Positions 28,060 through 38,607 are shown, counted from the first letter of the stretch. The stretch: DNA of 64,000 nucleotides from Candidatus Borrarchaeum weybense (GCA_019057385.1 JAHQJS010000006.1:248001-312000); one strand, 5' to 3'. Notes: generated by a model not told the origin, from the sequence alone. Numbers and translations: made by a program.

Positions 28060-28356
28060 CTACAAGTAAGCTGGTAGATAAAAAAGAACAAAGCTAATGA
28101 TCATTAGGATAATAGCAAGTACTATTGCAATTATGAGGAATTTCTTATCGGATCCAAAAATTATGGGAATTGGGCCAATAAGGACTACGCCTCCTCCGCC
28201 AACTTTAGTTTTCGTTTTCTTTCGCCTTTCTTCGTCGTCTTTTTCAGGTTCTTCTCTCTTTTCCTTGATAATGTTCCAAAAAACCTCAAGAAATATGAAG
28301 ATGCTGCCGATAATGATTAAAATTATTCCAAGAGGTATTAAAAAGTTCCACTGCAT
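28060..28356 (-). CDS. DUF131/TIGR00304-like small membrane protein
   Basis: GGGGVVLIGPIPIIFGSD motif flanked by TM segments. Confidence 0.75.
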   Translation of the reverse strand: MQWNFLIPLGIILIIIGSIFIFLEVFWNIIKEKREEPEKDDEERRKKTKTKVGGGGVVLIGPIPIIFGSDKKFLIIAIVLAIILMIISFVLFYLPAYL

Positions 28357-28387
28357 AATTTCACCAAAGTATCAAGAAATCTCAATC

Positions 28388-28687
28388 TCATAATTCGTGA
28401 TTGCCACCATGTATTATAGGCAAAATTGTTATGATATCATTATTTGAAAGTTTAGTATGTTCATCTTCAAAAAGTGAAATGTCTGCATCGTTCAGTAATA
28501 TGAATAATGAGGGGTAAAGCTCTGAAAGAGACTGATTGAACTTTTCTTTGAATTGTTGGTCAAAATCATTTGAGAGTGAATCCAAAAGATCTTGTATTGT
28601 AGAATCATCTGGCAAATTTATCTGAAATGGGTTTCCCATGATCTCTTTTAGTGAACCCATTACCCTAATCCGTACATTGATTCCCAT
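28388..28687 (-). CDS. MoaD/ThiS/SAMP-type ubiquitin-like protein with residues after the Gly-Gly (…IIHGG-NHEL)
   Basis: VRIRVMGSLKEIMG...PDDSTIQDLLDSL...ILLNDADI...NNDIITILPIIHGG. Confidence 0.82.
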   Translation of the reverse strand: MGINVRIRVMGSLKEIMGNPFQINLPDDSTIQDLLDSLSNDFDQQFKEKFNQSLSELYPSLFILLNDADISLFEDEHTKLSNNDIITILPIIHGGNHEL

Positions 28688-28964
28688 GGTTTCTCACTCT
28701 CATTGTCTATGAATTTAGTCTTAGAATTAAAACTTTTCGTCAGAAAAGCATTCTTTTAACATTTGCATGAGAGGCTCTTCACCTTATTTTCACCTTATTC
28801 TGGTTTCAAAGACACGTTCTTTTTAAAATGTTTAAGAAAAGTAAGTATATTCTCAAAAGAACGGAATATATCCCATAATTTTTTAAAAGGAGTCCATCAA
28901 AGTATATTTCAAATTTTAATTTTGTCGAATTAAGTTATGATTTCAAACAATGTGAGGGAAAATT

Positions 28965-29189
28965 ATGGCCGCAACCGATTTACCCTTGGCTCCTTTAGAA
29001 AGGTTAGTGCGTAGAGCAAAAGCAGATAGAGTAAGCATGACTGCTGCAGAAGCTTTGCGAGACGTTTTGAATGAAATTGGTCTTGAAATCAGTTCTCGTG
29101 CTGTAGAGCTTGCAACTCATGCAGGAAGAAAGACGGTTACAGGTGAGGACATTCGATTGGCATATAATCAATGGAAGAAACGCTGGTAA
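28965..29189 (+). CDS. Archaeal histone
   Basis: LPLAPLERLVRRAKADRVSMTAAEALRDVLNEIGLEISSRAVELATHAGRKTVTGEDIRLA. Confidence 0.95.
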   Translation: MAATDLPLAPLERLVRRAKADRVSMTAAEALRDVLNEIGLEISSRAVELATHAGRKTVTGEDIRLAYNQWKKRW

Positions 29190-29400
29190 ACCTGTAGAGT
29201 TAGTATGCCCATCAGAATCTCTTATCTTTTTTTCAATGTAGTGATCAAATTATTACTCAAAGATAATTTCGAAAAAGACTGTTGCTTTTTGGCTGGAATA
29301 ATTTGGAGGGCGAAATCCCTTTATATTATACTCTATTGAAAGGAATTAAATTCAATAAATTAACTTCTTGACTAACTACTTCGAAAACAAAGTGAGTTGA

Positions 29401-31371
29401 ATGCAAGTAGACATATATCAGCCCGTTACAGTTTTTTCCCTCTTTACATTTTCCTTGCTTTTTTACGTAGTGATGATCGCTATGGGAGGACTTGTTTTAT
29501 GGTTTTTTTCTCATTTTGAAAGCCGTATTCAGCGCTTTGATCTGATTGAAAAAATGGTACTTTGTGTAGCTATAAGTTCGACGTTTATACCTCTGATGGT
29601 CTTTGTTTTAACGCCTTTCTCTGGGTTCAATTATCTCACAACAATTTGCATTATGCTTTTTATTCTCGCAATAGCAGGATTCATTGCTTTAAAAAACAAA
29701 CACAAACTGAAGGAGTATATAGTTGAACTTAGGTCAATTCCTCCAATAATCGTAATTACTCTCGCAGTTTCGTTTGGTATTCGATTGTTTCCAACTCTAG
29801 GATTATATGTTTACCCCGGCAACGATGCAAAATTTCATACGCTTTACGCCTATTTAATTATCAGAAATCGAGGATACCCAGTCACATTCGCTCCATTTTA
29901 TCCAGTGGCAGTAACTTATAATTTAGGACTACATGCAGTAGCAGTCTTCTTTTTCTACCTTTTACCTTTTCCAATTGAACAAATCCTCATGTTACTTACA
30001 AATACCTACAATTTCTTATTTCCTATTTCTATGTACTCCTTAGGAAGCAAACTTTTTGATGATAAAAGAATTGCCGCAAATATGTGTTTCTTAAGCGGTG
30101 TGGTTACTCATGTCCCCATGATTTTTTTTAATTGGGGTGGAAATAGTTACATCTTCGGATTTTTCTTGATTCCTCTGTTTATTTCGGTTGCTGTACAAAT
30201 GATAAAAGAAAATAAATTCTCTCTAGTATTATCTATACTTTTAGTAATACTTACAGTTGGTCTCATTTACGCACATTATCTGCCATTCTTTATAGCGATC
30301 TGTGGGTTGGTTTCAGTAAATTTTTCACATTTTTTTAAAAGAAATGTTAAATCATTTCTGAACGCTCTTCTTTCTGTCTTTTTTGGCTTATTGATATCAT
30401 TTCCTCGAATATTGCTAAGTATTTCTGCTACTGAGGGCAGAGAAAGTTTTTTTATTGAAACAATGATTAAATGGTGGGCAAAGACACAAATTTTTGATCT
30501 CAGGTATTTTACATCACTTTCTGGGCTTGAAAAGGTCTTTGTAAGGTTGGTTATAAAAGATTTCGGTGGGAGTATTCCGCTTATAGCATTTATAGGATTA
30601 CTCTTCTTCTTATCAAGATTCAACAGAACCAATTCAAAAAATAATTCCATAATCAGTATATTCGTATGGAGTGCCATATTATTTCTTATTACAGCAAATG
30701 GACCGATAGGTCTTTATTTCTTAGAATTTCCATACTGGTACATATTTGATCCAACGTATATCAGACCTGGTTTAACTTTGCCTCTAGTATCAATGGCTGG
30801 ATTTGGATTCACTAATCTATCAAACTGGGCTGGTTCAATTGGAGATCTTAAATATTTCAAAAAACTTACTCCAACGCAAATATTTCAAAAGGTTTTTTTT
30901 GTATTTATTTTAATTGCCGTTACTATTGAGTCCCTTTTGCTTTTTAATTACATGGTGGGGAATTACGAGGACTCAGCAGTAACAACGGCAGACTATCAAG
31001 CCTTTATATGGATTCAAAACAATACCGATGAAAACGCAACATTTTTTGTTACATCAGCAGATGCTGGAGAATGGATTGTAGCTATCGCGCATCGAAGGAC
31101 TTATTCAATGGCTAAAAGTAACGGGGACAATTTGGTTTCTGAAGAATATGTAACAAAAGTTAATCAATTGAAGCAGCGATTAAAGGAAAACCCTGAGTCT
31201 GAAGAGACATTTTCACTTCTCAAATACTTCAGTATTGATTATATCTACATCGGAAAGAAAGCAATCTATGATTTCCAGCGATTAGATCCTAATTTATTCT
31301 TAGGCAGCAGAAATTATGAGCCAGTTTATTCTGATGGAGATATTTGGATTTTTAAAATCATTTATGGGTAA
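29401..31371 (+). CDS. Multi-TM GT-C-like membrane glycosyltransferase / DUF6541-like protein
   Basis: Many TM segments, YPGNDAKFHTLYAYLIIRNRGYP loop, C-terminal soluble domain. Confidence 0.6.
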   Translation: MQVDIYQPVTVFSLFTFSLLFYVVMIAMGGLVLWFFSHFESRIQRFDLIEKMVLCVAISSTFIPLMVFVLTPFSGFNYLTTICIMLFILAIAGFIALKNKHKLKEYIVELRSIPPIIVITLAVSFGIRLFPTLGLYVYPGNDAKFHTLYAYLIIRNRGYPVTFAPFYPVAVTYNLGLHAVAVFFFYLLPFPIEQILMLLTNTYNFLFPISMYSLGSKLFDDKRIAANMCFLSGVVTHVPMIFFNWGGNSYIFGFFLIPLFISVAVQMIKENKFSLVLSILLVILTVGLIYAHYLPFFIAICGLVSVNFSHFFKRNVKSFLNALLSVFFGLLISFPRILLSISATEGRESFFIETMIKWWAKTQIFDLRYFTSLSGLEKVFVRLVIKDFGGSIPLIAFIGLLFFLSRFNRTNSKNNSIISIFVWSAILFLITANGPIGLYFLEFPYWYIFDPTYIRPGLTLPLVSMAGFGFTNLSNWAGSIGDLKYFKKLTPTQIFQKVFFVFILIAVTIESLLLFNYMVGNYEDSAVTTADYQAFIWIQNNTDENATFFVTSADAGEWIVAIAHRRTYSMAKSNGDNLVSEEYVTKVNQLKQRLKENPESEETFSLLKYFSIDYIYIGKKAIYDFQRLDPNLFLGSRNYEPVYSDGDIWIFKIIYG

Positions 31372-31411
31372 AACCATATGAAATATTGATTGACGAAAAT
31401 ATCTCATAATA

Positions 31412-32149
31412 ATGATTCTTATGAATAAATTACATTCTAAAGAAAAATCCAAAATAAGAGTAGAAATCTGGGATTTGATGGAAAAACGTGGAATTGCCAG
31501 GTTTCCAAGACCTGTTTTTAATAGGATCCCCAATTTTGTTGGTTCTGAGGATGCTGCACAACGTCTTGTAGAAATAAAGGAATACAAAAATGCGCAAACA
31601 ATATTTTGTAATCCTGATTCCCCTCAAAGACCTGTTAGAGAACACATCTTAAGAGATGGGAAAATTCTGATAATGGCACCACCCCGATTAAAGGAAAAAG
31701 GGTTTTTAGTTTTAAGTAAAAAGACAGTTCGCACCGACAAGATCAGAAGGGCGTCTACAATAAAGGGTGCATTTCAATTTGGGAGTATTGTAAAGCCAAA
31801 TAAAATCGAAAAAATAGATCTAAAGATAGCGGGATCTGTAGCTGTTGATATAAAAGGTGGCCGTGTCGGAAAAGGCGGTGGGTATTCAGATTTAGAGTTT
31901 GGCATTTTGACAGCATATGATTTGATTGACAAAACTACGCGGGTGTTGACTACAGTCCATGAAGTGCAACTAGTTGAAAATATACCTATGACTGAGCATG
32001 ATGTTTCACTAGACATTGTTATAACACCAAATAGCGTTATTTATACAAACACTACCTATCAGAAACCTCAAGGAATATTGTGGGAGTTACTATCAGATTT
32101 AAGAATTAGTTCAATTCCAATGTTAGAAGAATTAAAAAGTCGATTATAA
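31412..32149 (+). CDS. 5-formyltetrahydrofolate cyclo-ligase family protein
   Basis: EIWDLMEKRGIARFPRPVFNRIPNFVGSEDAAQRL...VGKGGGYSDLEFGIL. Confidence 0.8.
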   Translation: MILMNKLHSKEKSKIRVEIWDLMEKRGIARFPRPVFNRIPNFVGSEDAAQRLVEIKEYKNAQTIFCNPDSPQRPVREHILRDGKILIMAPPRLKEKGFLVLSKKTVRTDKIRRASTIKGAFQFGSIVKPNKIEKIDLKIAGSVAVDIKGGRVGKGGGYSDLEFGILTAYDLIDKTTRVLTTVHEVQLVENIPMTEHDVSLDIVITPNSVIYTNTTYQKPQGILWELLSDLRISSIPMLEELKSRL

Positions 32150-32163
32150 CTGAGGTCTTCGTC

Positions 32164-34347
32164 TTGAGTGCAAAATTAGTTCCAGAGCTTCTTAAAATAA
32201 TGAAAACCAAAAAACAAATTCGGAATATTGGAATTATTGCACATATCGATCACGGAAAAACAACACTTGCAGATTCATTTCTGGCGAATTCAGGCTTATT
32301 ATCTCCGTCAATAGTTGGCAAAGCCCGTGCGCTGGATTATCTAGATGAAGAACAATTGAGAGGAATCACGATTAAGAGTGCAACAATATCCTTACTCCAT
32401 TCTAAAGATGAAAAAGAATTTGTTATCAATTTGGTAGACACGCCGGGACATGTAGACTTTTCTGGAAAAGTGAATCGTGCTCTTAGGGCTATTGATGGAG
32501 CAATTGTGGTTGTTGATGCAGTTGAAGAGGTAATGGTACAAACAGAGACCGTGACAAGACAGGCGCTACAGGAACGTGTAAAGCCTGTTTTGTTTATCAA
32601 CAAAGTTGATCGGCTGATTAATGAAATAAAATTAACTCCCGAAGAAATACAGGAGAAATTAAAGCGTATTGTCCAAGAGTTCAACACCTTAATTGAATTA
32701 TATGCGGAAGAAGAGTACAAGGACAACTGGAAGGTAAATGTTGCTAGTGGAACAGTAGTTTTTGGCTCTGCTCTCCATCGTTGGGCTCTTTCAAGTGCTA
32801 TTACTATGAAAAAAGGAGTAAAGTTCGCTCAAATTTTAGAAGGATACAAAGAAAACAAAATAGAGGAGTTAGCTGAAACGATACCTGTTCAAGAGGCAGT
32901 CTTAGATATGGTGATTGATCATTTACCGAATCCAAAGCAAGCACAATCTTATAGAATCCCACGTATATGGCAAGGTGATTTAACTAGCAACGCAGGCATA
33001 TCAATGCTTAACTGTGATGAGAACGGACCTTTAGTGATTTGTGTTCATAAAATTATACAAGATCCTCATGCAGGAAGAATCGCTACGGGAAGAATTTTTT
33101 CCGGTACAGTTCATGTAGGCGATCGTGTACATCCAATTTTGGCAAACGAAAACAATCGAATAACACAAGTAAGTATGTTTATGGGAGCGCAAAGAAAAAT
33201 TGTAGAAGAACTAAGGGCGGGTAACATTGTTGCACTTGCAGGAGTAGGGAATGTAAGAACTGGTGAAACAATTACAAATCAAGATTATATTGATCAGATT
33301 ACACCTTTTGAAGGCATCTCTTATGTTTCTGAACCTGTTATGACCGTAGCAATAGAACCCACACTGACTAGACAACTCCCGGACTTAGCAGAGATCATTG
33401 AAAGACTGGCGATTCAGGATCCTAATTTGGTTAGTACTGTTAATCAAGAAACAGGCGAGGTGCTTCTTTCAGGGATTGGAGAACTTCACCTTGAAATTGC
33501 TGTAAAAGATATCGAAAAAGAAGGCGTTAAGGTGATTACTTCAAAACCTCTCATAGTATATCGCGAAACAATATCCCAAAGCACTCCTGTCTTAGCAAAT
33601 AGTGATGAAAATGGATTCAATAGCATTCAATTGGTCGCAGAGCCCTTAGACGAAAAAAGTATTAGTTTAATAGCAGATAAGGAGATAACAGAAAAAACAG
33701 ATCAAAGAAGAATAATTAAAACCCTTATTGAGAAAGCCAAATGGCCTAAAAATGAGGCACGCTCAATACTCTATTTGGACAATTTTGCAAACATTTTAGT
33801 TAACGAAACCTCAAGAGTTCCTTTTTTTTCGGAAGCTAAGGATATTATCATTGCAAGTTTTAAACAAGCTATGCAAGCAGGCCCCTTAGCACAAGAGCAT
33901 ATACGGGGCGTCAAAGTAACGATTAAAGAGTTAGAACTTAGTTTAACCGCTGAACATCGTAGCCCTTCAAATATTGTCCCAATGATGACATATGCAATTT
34001 TTAATGTAATTTTAAAGGGTAATCCTGTCTTATTGGAGCCGCTTTACAAAATTCAGGTAAGAATTCCATCTGAATTCATCGGAAAGGTTACAAGTGTGCT
34101 GAACAGAAGAAGAGGTAAAATATCTGATAGTTCTCAAAAGGGTCATATTGTAACAATCACTGGCACAATTCCAGTAGCAACAACATTAAACCTAACAACT
34201 GAATTACGTGCTGAAACTTCCGGATATGCGTTTTTTCAAACAGTTTTCTTGAATCAGTGGAGTCCCTTAAGCCCGAAAGTTTCACAGGAAGTTATTCACG
34301 AGATACGTTCACGTAGAGGATTACGAGGTTTGCCCAATATTGATTAA
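32164..34347 (+). CDS. fusA: Translation elongation factor aEF-2
   Basis: AHIDHGKTTLADSFL, RGITIKSATISL, DTPGHVDFSGKV, FINKVDRL. Confidence 0.96.
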   Translation: MSAKLVPELLKIMKTKKQIRNIGIIAHIDHGKTTLADSFLANSGLLSPSIVGKARALDYLDEEQLRGITIKSATISLLHSKDEKEFVINLVDTPGHVDFSGKVNRALRAIDGAIVVVDAVEEVMVQTETVTRQALQERVKPVLFINKVDRLINEIKLTPEEIQEKLKRIVQEFNTLIELYAEEEYKDNWKVNVASGTVVFGSALHRWALSSAITMKKGVKFAQILEGYKENKIEELAETIPVQEAVLDMVIDHLPNPKQAQSYRIPRIWQGDLTSNAGISMLNCDENGPLVICVHKIIQDPHAGRIATGRIFSGTVHVGDRVHPILANENNRITQVSMFMGAQRKIVEELRAGNIVALAGVGNVRTGETITNQDYIDQITPFEGISYVSEPVMTVAIEPTLTRQLPDLAEIIERLAIQDPNLVSTVNQETGEVLLSGIGELHLEIAVKDIEKEGVKVITSKPLIVYRETISQSTPVLANSDENGFNSIQLVAEPLDEKSISLIADKEITEKTDQRRIIKTLIEKAKWPKNEARSILYLDNFANILVNETSRVPFFSEAKDIIIASFKQAMQAGPLAQEHIRGVKVTIKELELSLTAEHRSPSNIVPMMTYAIFNVILKGNPVLLEPLYKIQVRIPSEFIGKVTSVLNRRRGKISDSSQKGHIVTITGTIPVATTLNLTTELRAETSGYAFFQTVFLNQWSPLSPKVSQEVIHEIRSRRGLRGLPNID

Positions 34348-34399
34348 AAACAACTATTGACTTTTGGATTGAAATAATTCCGTAGGATCTAATTTTACC

Positions 34400-36127
34400 T
34401 CATTTATGAGCGAACCACACTACCAATTCAGATCCAATTTGATCCACACGTCCAAATCCTACTCTTTCAAATTGGATGATATCGCCTATTTTAAGGGTTC
34501 TTGTAGCAGGCTCACTAAATCCATTTCTTACGGATCCGTCTGACATCAACAATCTTGTTTTCACTAAATCTCTAGAGATAGGTAGCCAATGAATTATTTT
34601 CTTTTTCTTTTTCAATACAATTTCAACTTCCCGACTGTGAAAGACTGCTTGAAGACTATCAACTTTTTCGACTACGATGTTAAATAAATCCTTTAACCTG
34701 ACTAGTTCTTGTTCAATAAATCGTTGTGCATCAGTCTTAGCAACATAAAGATTTGCTTTATTTTTCACTACAAATACTTTGAGTTCTCTGTTTCCTCTTT
34801 CTGGAAATTCGGGATGCAGAGGTATCTGAGCTATTTTAGTTAATTGAGGTACTTTTTCAATTACTAGTTCAACAGGATCTTCCACAAAGAAGTACCGATT
34901 CGCAATAGGATCAATTAATTTCCTATTGAAAGAGTCCAATGTCTCCATGCCGATACGAATGTCCGTTTTGCTCAGACCGCTTGCAATAGCTAACTCTTTA
35001 AAAGCTTCTGGCTGGAACCCTCGGCGAAGAAATGCTCGAATCGTTGGCAAACGTATGTCATCCCACCCCGAAATTTTCCCTTCTTTTAGCCACTGTCGGA
35101 TTTGCCGCTTGTGGATCTTTCCCCAAGGATCTGGCAGGTAGACCATACCGAACTGCGTTGATTCTGGTGGTGTCCAACCGAATGATGCATAGATTTCAGC
35201 TTGAATGCTCGCATTATGCTGGTGCTCTTTAGCTCTGAAAACATGGCTTATGTTGGAATAGTGATCTTCAATAGTACACGCATAATTATATAGTGGATAA
35301 ACTCTATACTTAGTGCTAGTCCGTGGGTGTGGTGTATCAATTATTCTCAGAAGGGGTGGGTCGCGCAAAACAGGATTTTTGTGATCCATAAGTGTTTTTA
35401 ATCGAACAACAGCGTCTCCCTCAGCGAAGAAGCCGTCAAGCATTTTCGTCCATCTTTCGAGATTTTCACCTCTACTCAGCGATCTATGAGGACAATTTCG
35501 CCTTTCCATTTTGTACTTTTTAAACTCCTCTTGCGTACACGTATCTACATACGCCTTTCCATCTTTAATTAAGTCTGCTGCTTTTTCGAGATAAAGATCA
35601 AAATGATCAGATTCATATACAATCTCGTCCCATTGAATTTCAACTGCTTTTAAATCCTCTAAGATCCAGTTATAGAATTTTTGATCAACACGCTTGGGGT
35701 CAGTATCTTCAAATCGCAAAACAAACTTACCATCGTACATCTTAGCATAAAGATAACTAAGTGAAAGCGCTCTTAATAGATGGCTAATATGTAATGCACC
35801 ACTTGGTGCTGGAGCAAATCGTGTAGCTATTTGCTCATATTTATCAACATTAGGTAATGGCGGAAGTTTACCTTCCTCTTTTTTTTCTTCTTTAACTTCA
35901 AGGAGTTCTGGAAAGTCTCTCTCTACTTCTCTTATTTGATCGTCTAGTGAAAGATTGTTTATATCTGTAATTACGAACATGAAGACGTCCTCGATCTCCT
36001 TATGTTCTTTTGTCAATTCTGGGTGTTCTGAGAATAGAGTTGACATCGCGGGTCTGAGTTGTGCATGTCCCTCATGTTTTATTGCATTAAGGAGAATATA
36101 TTTTCTAGCTAGTTTCTGATAGTCCAT
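34400..36127 (-). CDS. gltX: Glutamyl-tRNA synthetase (archaeal type)
   Basis: RFAPAPSGALHISHLLRALSLSYLYAK, LRFEDTDPKRV, KIHKRQIRQWLKEG. Confidence 0.94.
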   Translation of the reverse strand: MDYQKLARKYILLNAIKHEGHAQLRPAMSTLFSEHPELTKEHKEIEDVFMFVITDINNLSLDDQIREVERDFPELLEVKEEKKEEGKLPPLPNVDKYEQIATRFAPAPSGALHISHLLRALSLSYLYAKMYDGKFVLRFEDTDPKRVDQKFYNWILEDLKAVEIQWDEIVYESDHFDLYLEKAADLIKDGKAYVDTCTQEEFKKYKMERRNCPHRSLSRGENLERWTKMLDGFFAEGDAVVRLKTLMDHKNPVLRDPPLLRIIDTPHPRTSTKYRVYPLYNYACTIEDHYSNISHVFRAKEHQHNASIQAEIYASFGWTPPESTQFGMVYLPDPWGKIHKRQIRQWLKEGKISGWDDIRLPTIRAFLRRGFQPEAFKELAIASGLSKTDIRIGMETLDSFNRKLIDPIANRYFFVEDPVELVIEKVPQLTKIAQIPLHPEFPERGNRELKVFVVKNKANLYVAKTDAQRFIEQELVRLKDLFNIVVEKVDSLQAVFHSREVEIVLKKKKKIIHWLPISRDLVKTRLLMSDGSVRNGFSEPATRTLKIGDIIQFERVGFGRVDQIGSELVVWFAHK

Positions 36128-36382
36128 TATAATTCCTTCTAAAACTTGTTTATTTTTAGCGTAGTCTAATTGCAGTTTCTTGGGTGGCTACCAGTTGACG
36201 TTTTTGTTAACAAATGTATCGTTTTGTCGACATATATTTTATAGTGGAGACTGATGAGTTGAGTTCACAGCATACTGCTAACAGCAACGCTGCCTTTTTA
36301 TAACCGCTTCCTAGAGTAAATATGCCAGTAACTGAATGGCCTCACACACCATTCCCATCATCCTAGGGGAATGTTCACAACC

Positions 36383-36732
36383 ATGACCTCTCTGACGCAA
36401 GCCTATCCACTGAAACTCCTACAGGATACCATCTTACGCCACCAACTTGACTTGTTACTTGATTTGGCTAGCGATGTGGGGCAAAAGGGGAGAAGGTCAG
36501 CGATCCAAGAGCTCGTCAAATTATAAAAAGCGGTAGGTTCTTTTACTGTGGCGCGTGTAGTTATTTGGCAGACCGCTATTATATTGCCTCTCTTAACATC
36601 TATCGTGTGTATCAAGAACTGCAGAAAAAAACCTATAGTTTAAAACACTCAAGGCCTGTTCCCTATATGGCGCCAGGTAATCCGCTCAACCGTCCTAGCG
36701 GGGACTCCACTTCATTGATCGTGGGTGGATAG
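36383..36732 (+). pseudogene. Internally deleted tnpB remnant (N-terminal ~35 aa joined out of frame to the C-terminal ~85 aa)
   Basis: N-term MTSLTQAYPLKLLQDTILRHQLDLLLDLAS; C-term frame from 36475: CGAKGEKVSDPRARQIIKSGRFFYCGACSYLADRYYIASLNIYRVYQELQKKTYSLKHSRPVPYMAPGNPLNRPSGDSTSLIVGG*. Confidence 0.8.
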
Positions 36733-36844
36733 ACATTCTATAAGAGATGTCTATTATGAAAGGAACGGTCGGTCTTATATTCTAATGAATATAAAAGCCA
36801 ACCTTATTAATTTGTACATAATCTAAGTCGTTAACTGTTGTATA

Positions 36845-37145
36845 TGAGCTACCTCGTGCGAAAGCATTGAGGCTTCCTGCTTCTACGACAGACTCGATCC
36901 CCTGGCGGGTTACGGAGGTCTTATCTCCACAGGCTTAACATCCCTACGCTCCGTAGGTACTACTACGATGTTAATGCAATCAGAGTATGCACCTTGTCTC
37001 AAATGTGCGTATTATCCCTCCAATTGCCTTTGATATCTTCGTAACACCACCTATATAATATTAGGGAGCCCCCTCTATAAGTGATGAAAGTGAACCCATA
37101 CTCACTATCGCAATTCATCACCACGCTGAAGCGGTGGTGCATTCT
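36845..37145 (-). mobile_element. tnpB-less mini-element (MITE-like) retaining an LE hairpin and omegaRNA/RE end of the TnpB family at 57988-59286
   Basis: On minus strand CTACGGAGCGTAGGGATGTTAAGCCTGTGGAGA and GAAGCAGGAAGCCTCA...GAGGTAG match 59150-59292; LE hairpin 37119-37139 matches 57877-57897. Confidence 0.78.
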
Positions 37146-37204
37146 TGCTTAGCGACTCGTAAAATTCTTAGATATCTAAAGAAGTAAGAGAAACAAAAAG
37201 AGGT

Positions 37205-37852
37205 TTGAAAATGTTTTGGTATTGGGAACTTGTTATTGGTATCTTAACAATAGCCTTAATGACTTTTATAGAGATCAAGAGTCAAAAGATTGACAATGGA
37301 AAAAACATAAAGTGGATCAAAGAGCGTTTCACTTGGATCTTAACATTGTTACTATTCGGATTGGCTATTTGTTTTACTGCAACAATCCTTTTAACAGAAA
37401 CGTATGCAAACAGCGGTAAAAATGTTCCTGTCCCTGTTATTCTACAGTTGCTTCAATTTTCATCATGGGATGCTGTTCATTCATTTCTGACCGATAATTT
37501 TCTTGGCCTTTTTTGTATATTTGTAATCCCAATGTTATTTTTTAGAGAAGTTGGCTTATGGAAAAGTATACAGATTGCTCTTTTAACTACCTCAATAGCA
37601 TATTTTATACCCGTGATTACTGAACACTATTGGTTTTTTATTCATGATTTGATGGGTTTTAGAGAATTTGGGGACTTGTATGAAAATGGTGCTCCTGCTT
37701 GGTTTTCAAATCGGATAATAGCTGGAATTTCGATAATCATAGCATTTTTCATATCACGAGCTCAACTTCCCGAGCAAGAAAGGTTGTTCAATTTCCATTT
37801 TTTTAAAAGAAAATTGGACTATTTGAAGTCAGTCTACAAAAATCTAAAATAA
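37205..37852 (+). CDS. Multi-TM hypothetical membrane protein
   Basis: About 5 TM segments; directly upstream of ABC genes. Confidence 0.6.
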   Translation: MKMFWYWELVIGILTIALMTFIEIKSQKIDNGKNIKWIKERFTWILTLLLFGLAICFTATILLTETYANSGKNVPVPVILQLLQFSSWDAVHSFLTDNFLGLFCIFVIPMLFFREVGLWKSIQIALLTTSIAYFIPVITEHYWFFIHDLMGFREFGDLYENGAPAWFSNRIIAGISIIIAFFISRAQLPEQERLFNFHFFKRKLDYLKSVYKNLK

Positions 37853-37878
37853 CATGATTCTTCATATGCATCTAGAGA

Positions 37879-38604
37879 TTGAAAATGATAGAAACGCAGA
37901 ACCTCACTAAAAAGTTTGGAGATCAAACGGCGGTAAAGGAAATAAATTTATCCGTTCCTGAGGCATCAATTTATGGGTTCTTAGGTCAGAATGGAGCTGG
38001 CAAAACCACAACGATACGCATGCTTACAGGACTGATAAGACCCACAAGTGGTTTTGGTGCGATTTCGGGATTTGATATTGTAAAAGAATCTCTGTCAATC
38101 AGACGCATAACTGGAGTATTGCCCGAGGAGTTCAAGTTTTATCCTTCTCTTTCTGTTTTTCGGGCTCTTATGTATATAGGACGGTTGGATGGAATCAAAG
38201 AAAATTTGGAAGATAGTGTTTTGGAGGTAATAAAACTAACAGATTTATCAAAGTACAAACTCTCAAAAGTAGGTACTCTTTCAAGGGGACTAAATAGGCG
38301 ATTTGGTTTGGCACAATCCTTACTAAAAAGTCCTAAAGTCCTAATATTAGACGAGGCGACTTCAGGTCTTGACCCAATCGCCAGAAGAGAGACTCACACA
38401 TTATTAAAAACGTTAAATAAGGAAAAGGGCGTAACGGTCTTTTTTAGCACTCATATTTTGAGTGACGTTATTGAGTTGTGCGATAGATTCGGTGTATTAC
38501 GAGACGGAATTCTTGTAATAGAAGAAAACATGGATAATCTCGCAACAAAAGAAGAAACTAAACTTGAAGAAATGTTGCTAGATTATATGGGCGGATCTAG
38601 CTGA
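37879..38604 (+). CDS. ABC transporter ATP-binding protein
   Basis: GQNGAGKTTTIRMLTG, LSRGLNRRFGLAQSLL, VLILDEATSGLDP. Confidence 0.94.
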   Translation: MKMIETQNLTKKFGDQTAVKEINLSVPEASIYGFLGQNGAGKTTTIRMLTGLIRPTSGFGAISGFDIVKESLSIRRITGVLPEEFKFYPSLSVFRALMYIGRLDGIKENLEDSVLEVIKLTDLSKYKLSKVGTLSRGLNRRFGLAQSLLKSPKVLILDEATSGLDPIARRETHTLLKTLNKEKGVTVFFSTHILSDVIELCDRFGVLRDGILVIEENMDNLATKEETKLEEMLLDYMGGSS

Positions 38605-38607
38605 ATA

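Noticed and set aside
36403-36615. 70-aa minus-strand ORF
   Set aside because: Antisense to the deleted tnpB remnant, no recognizable protein.
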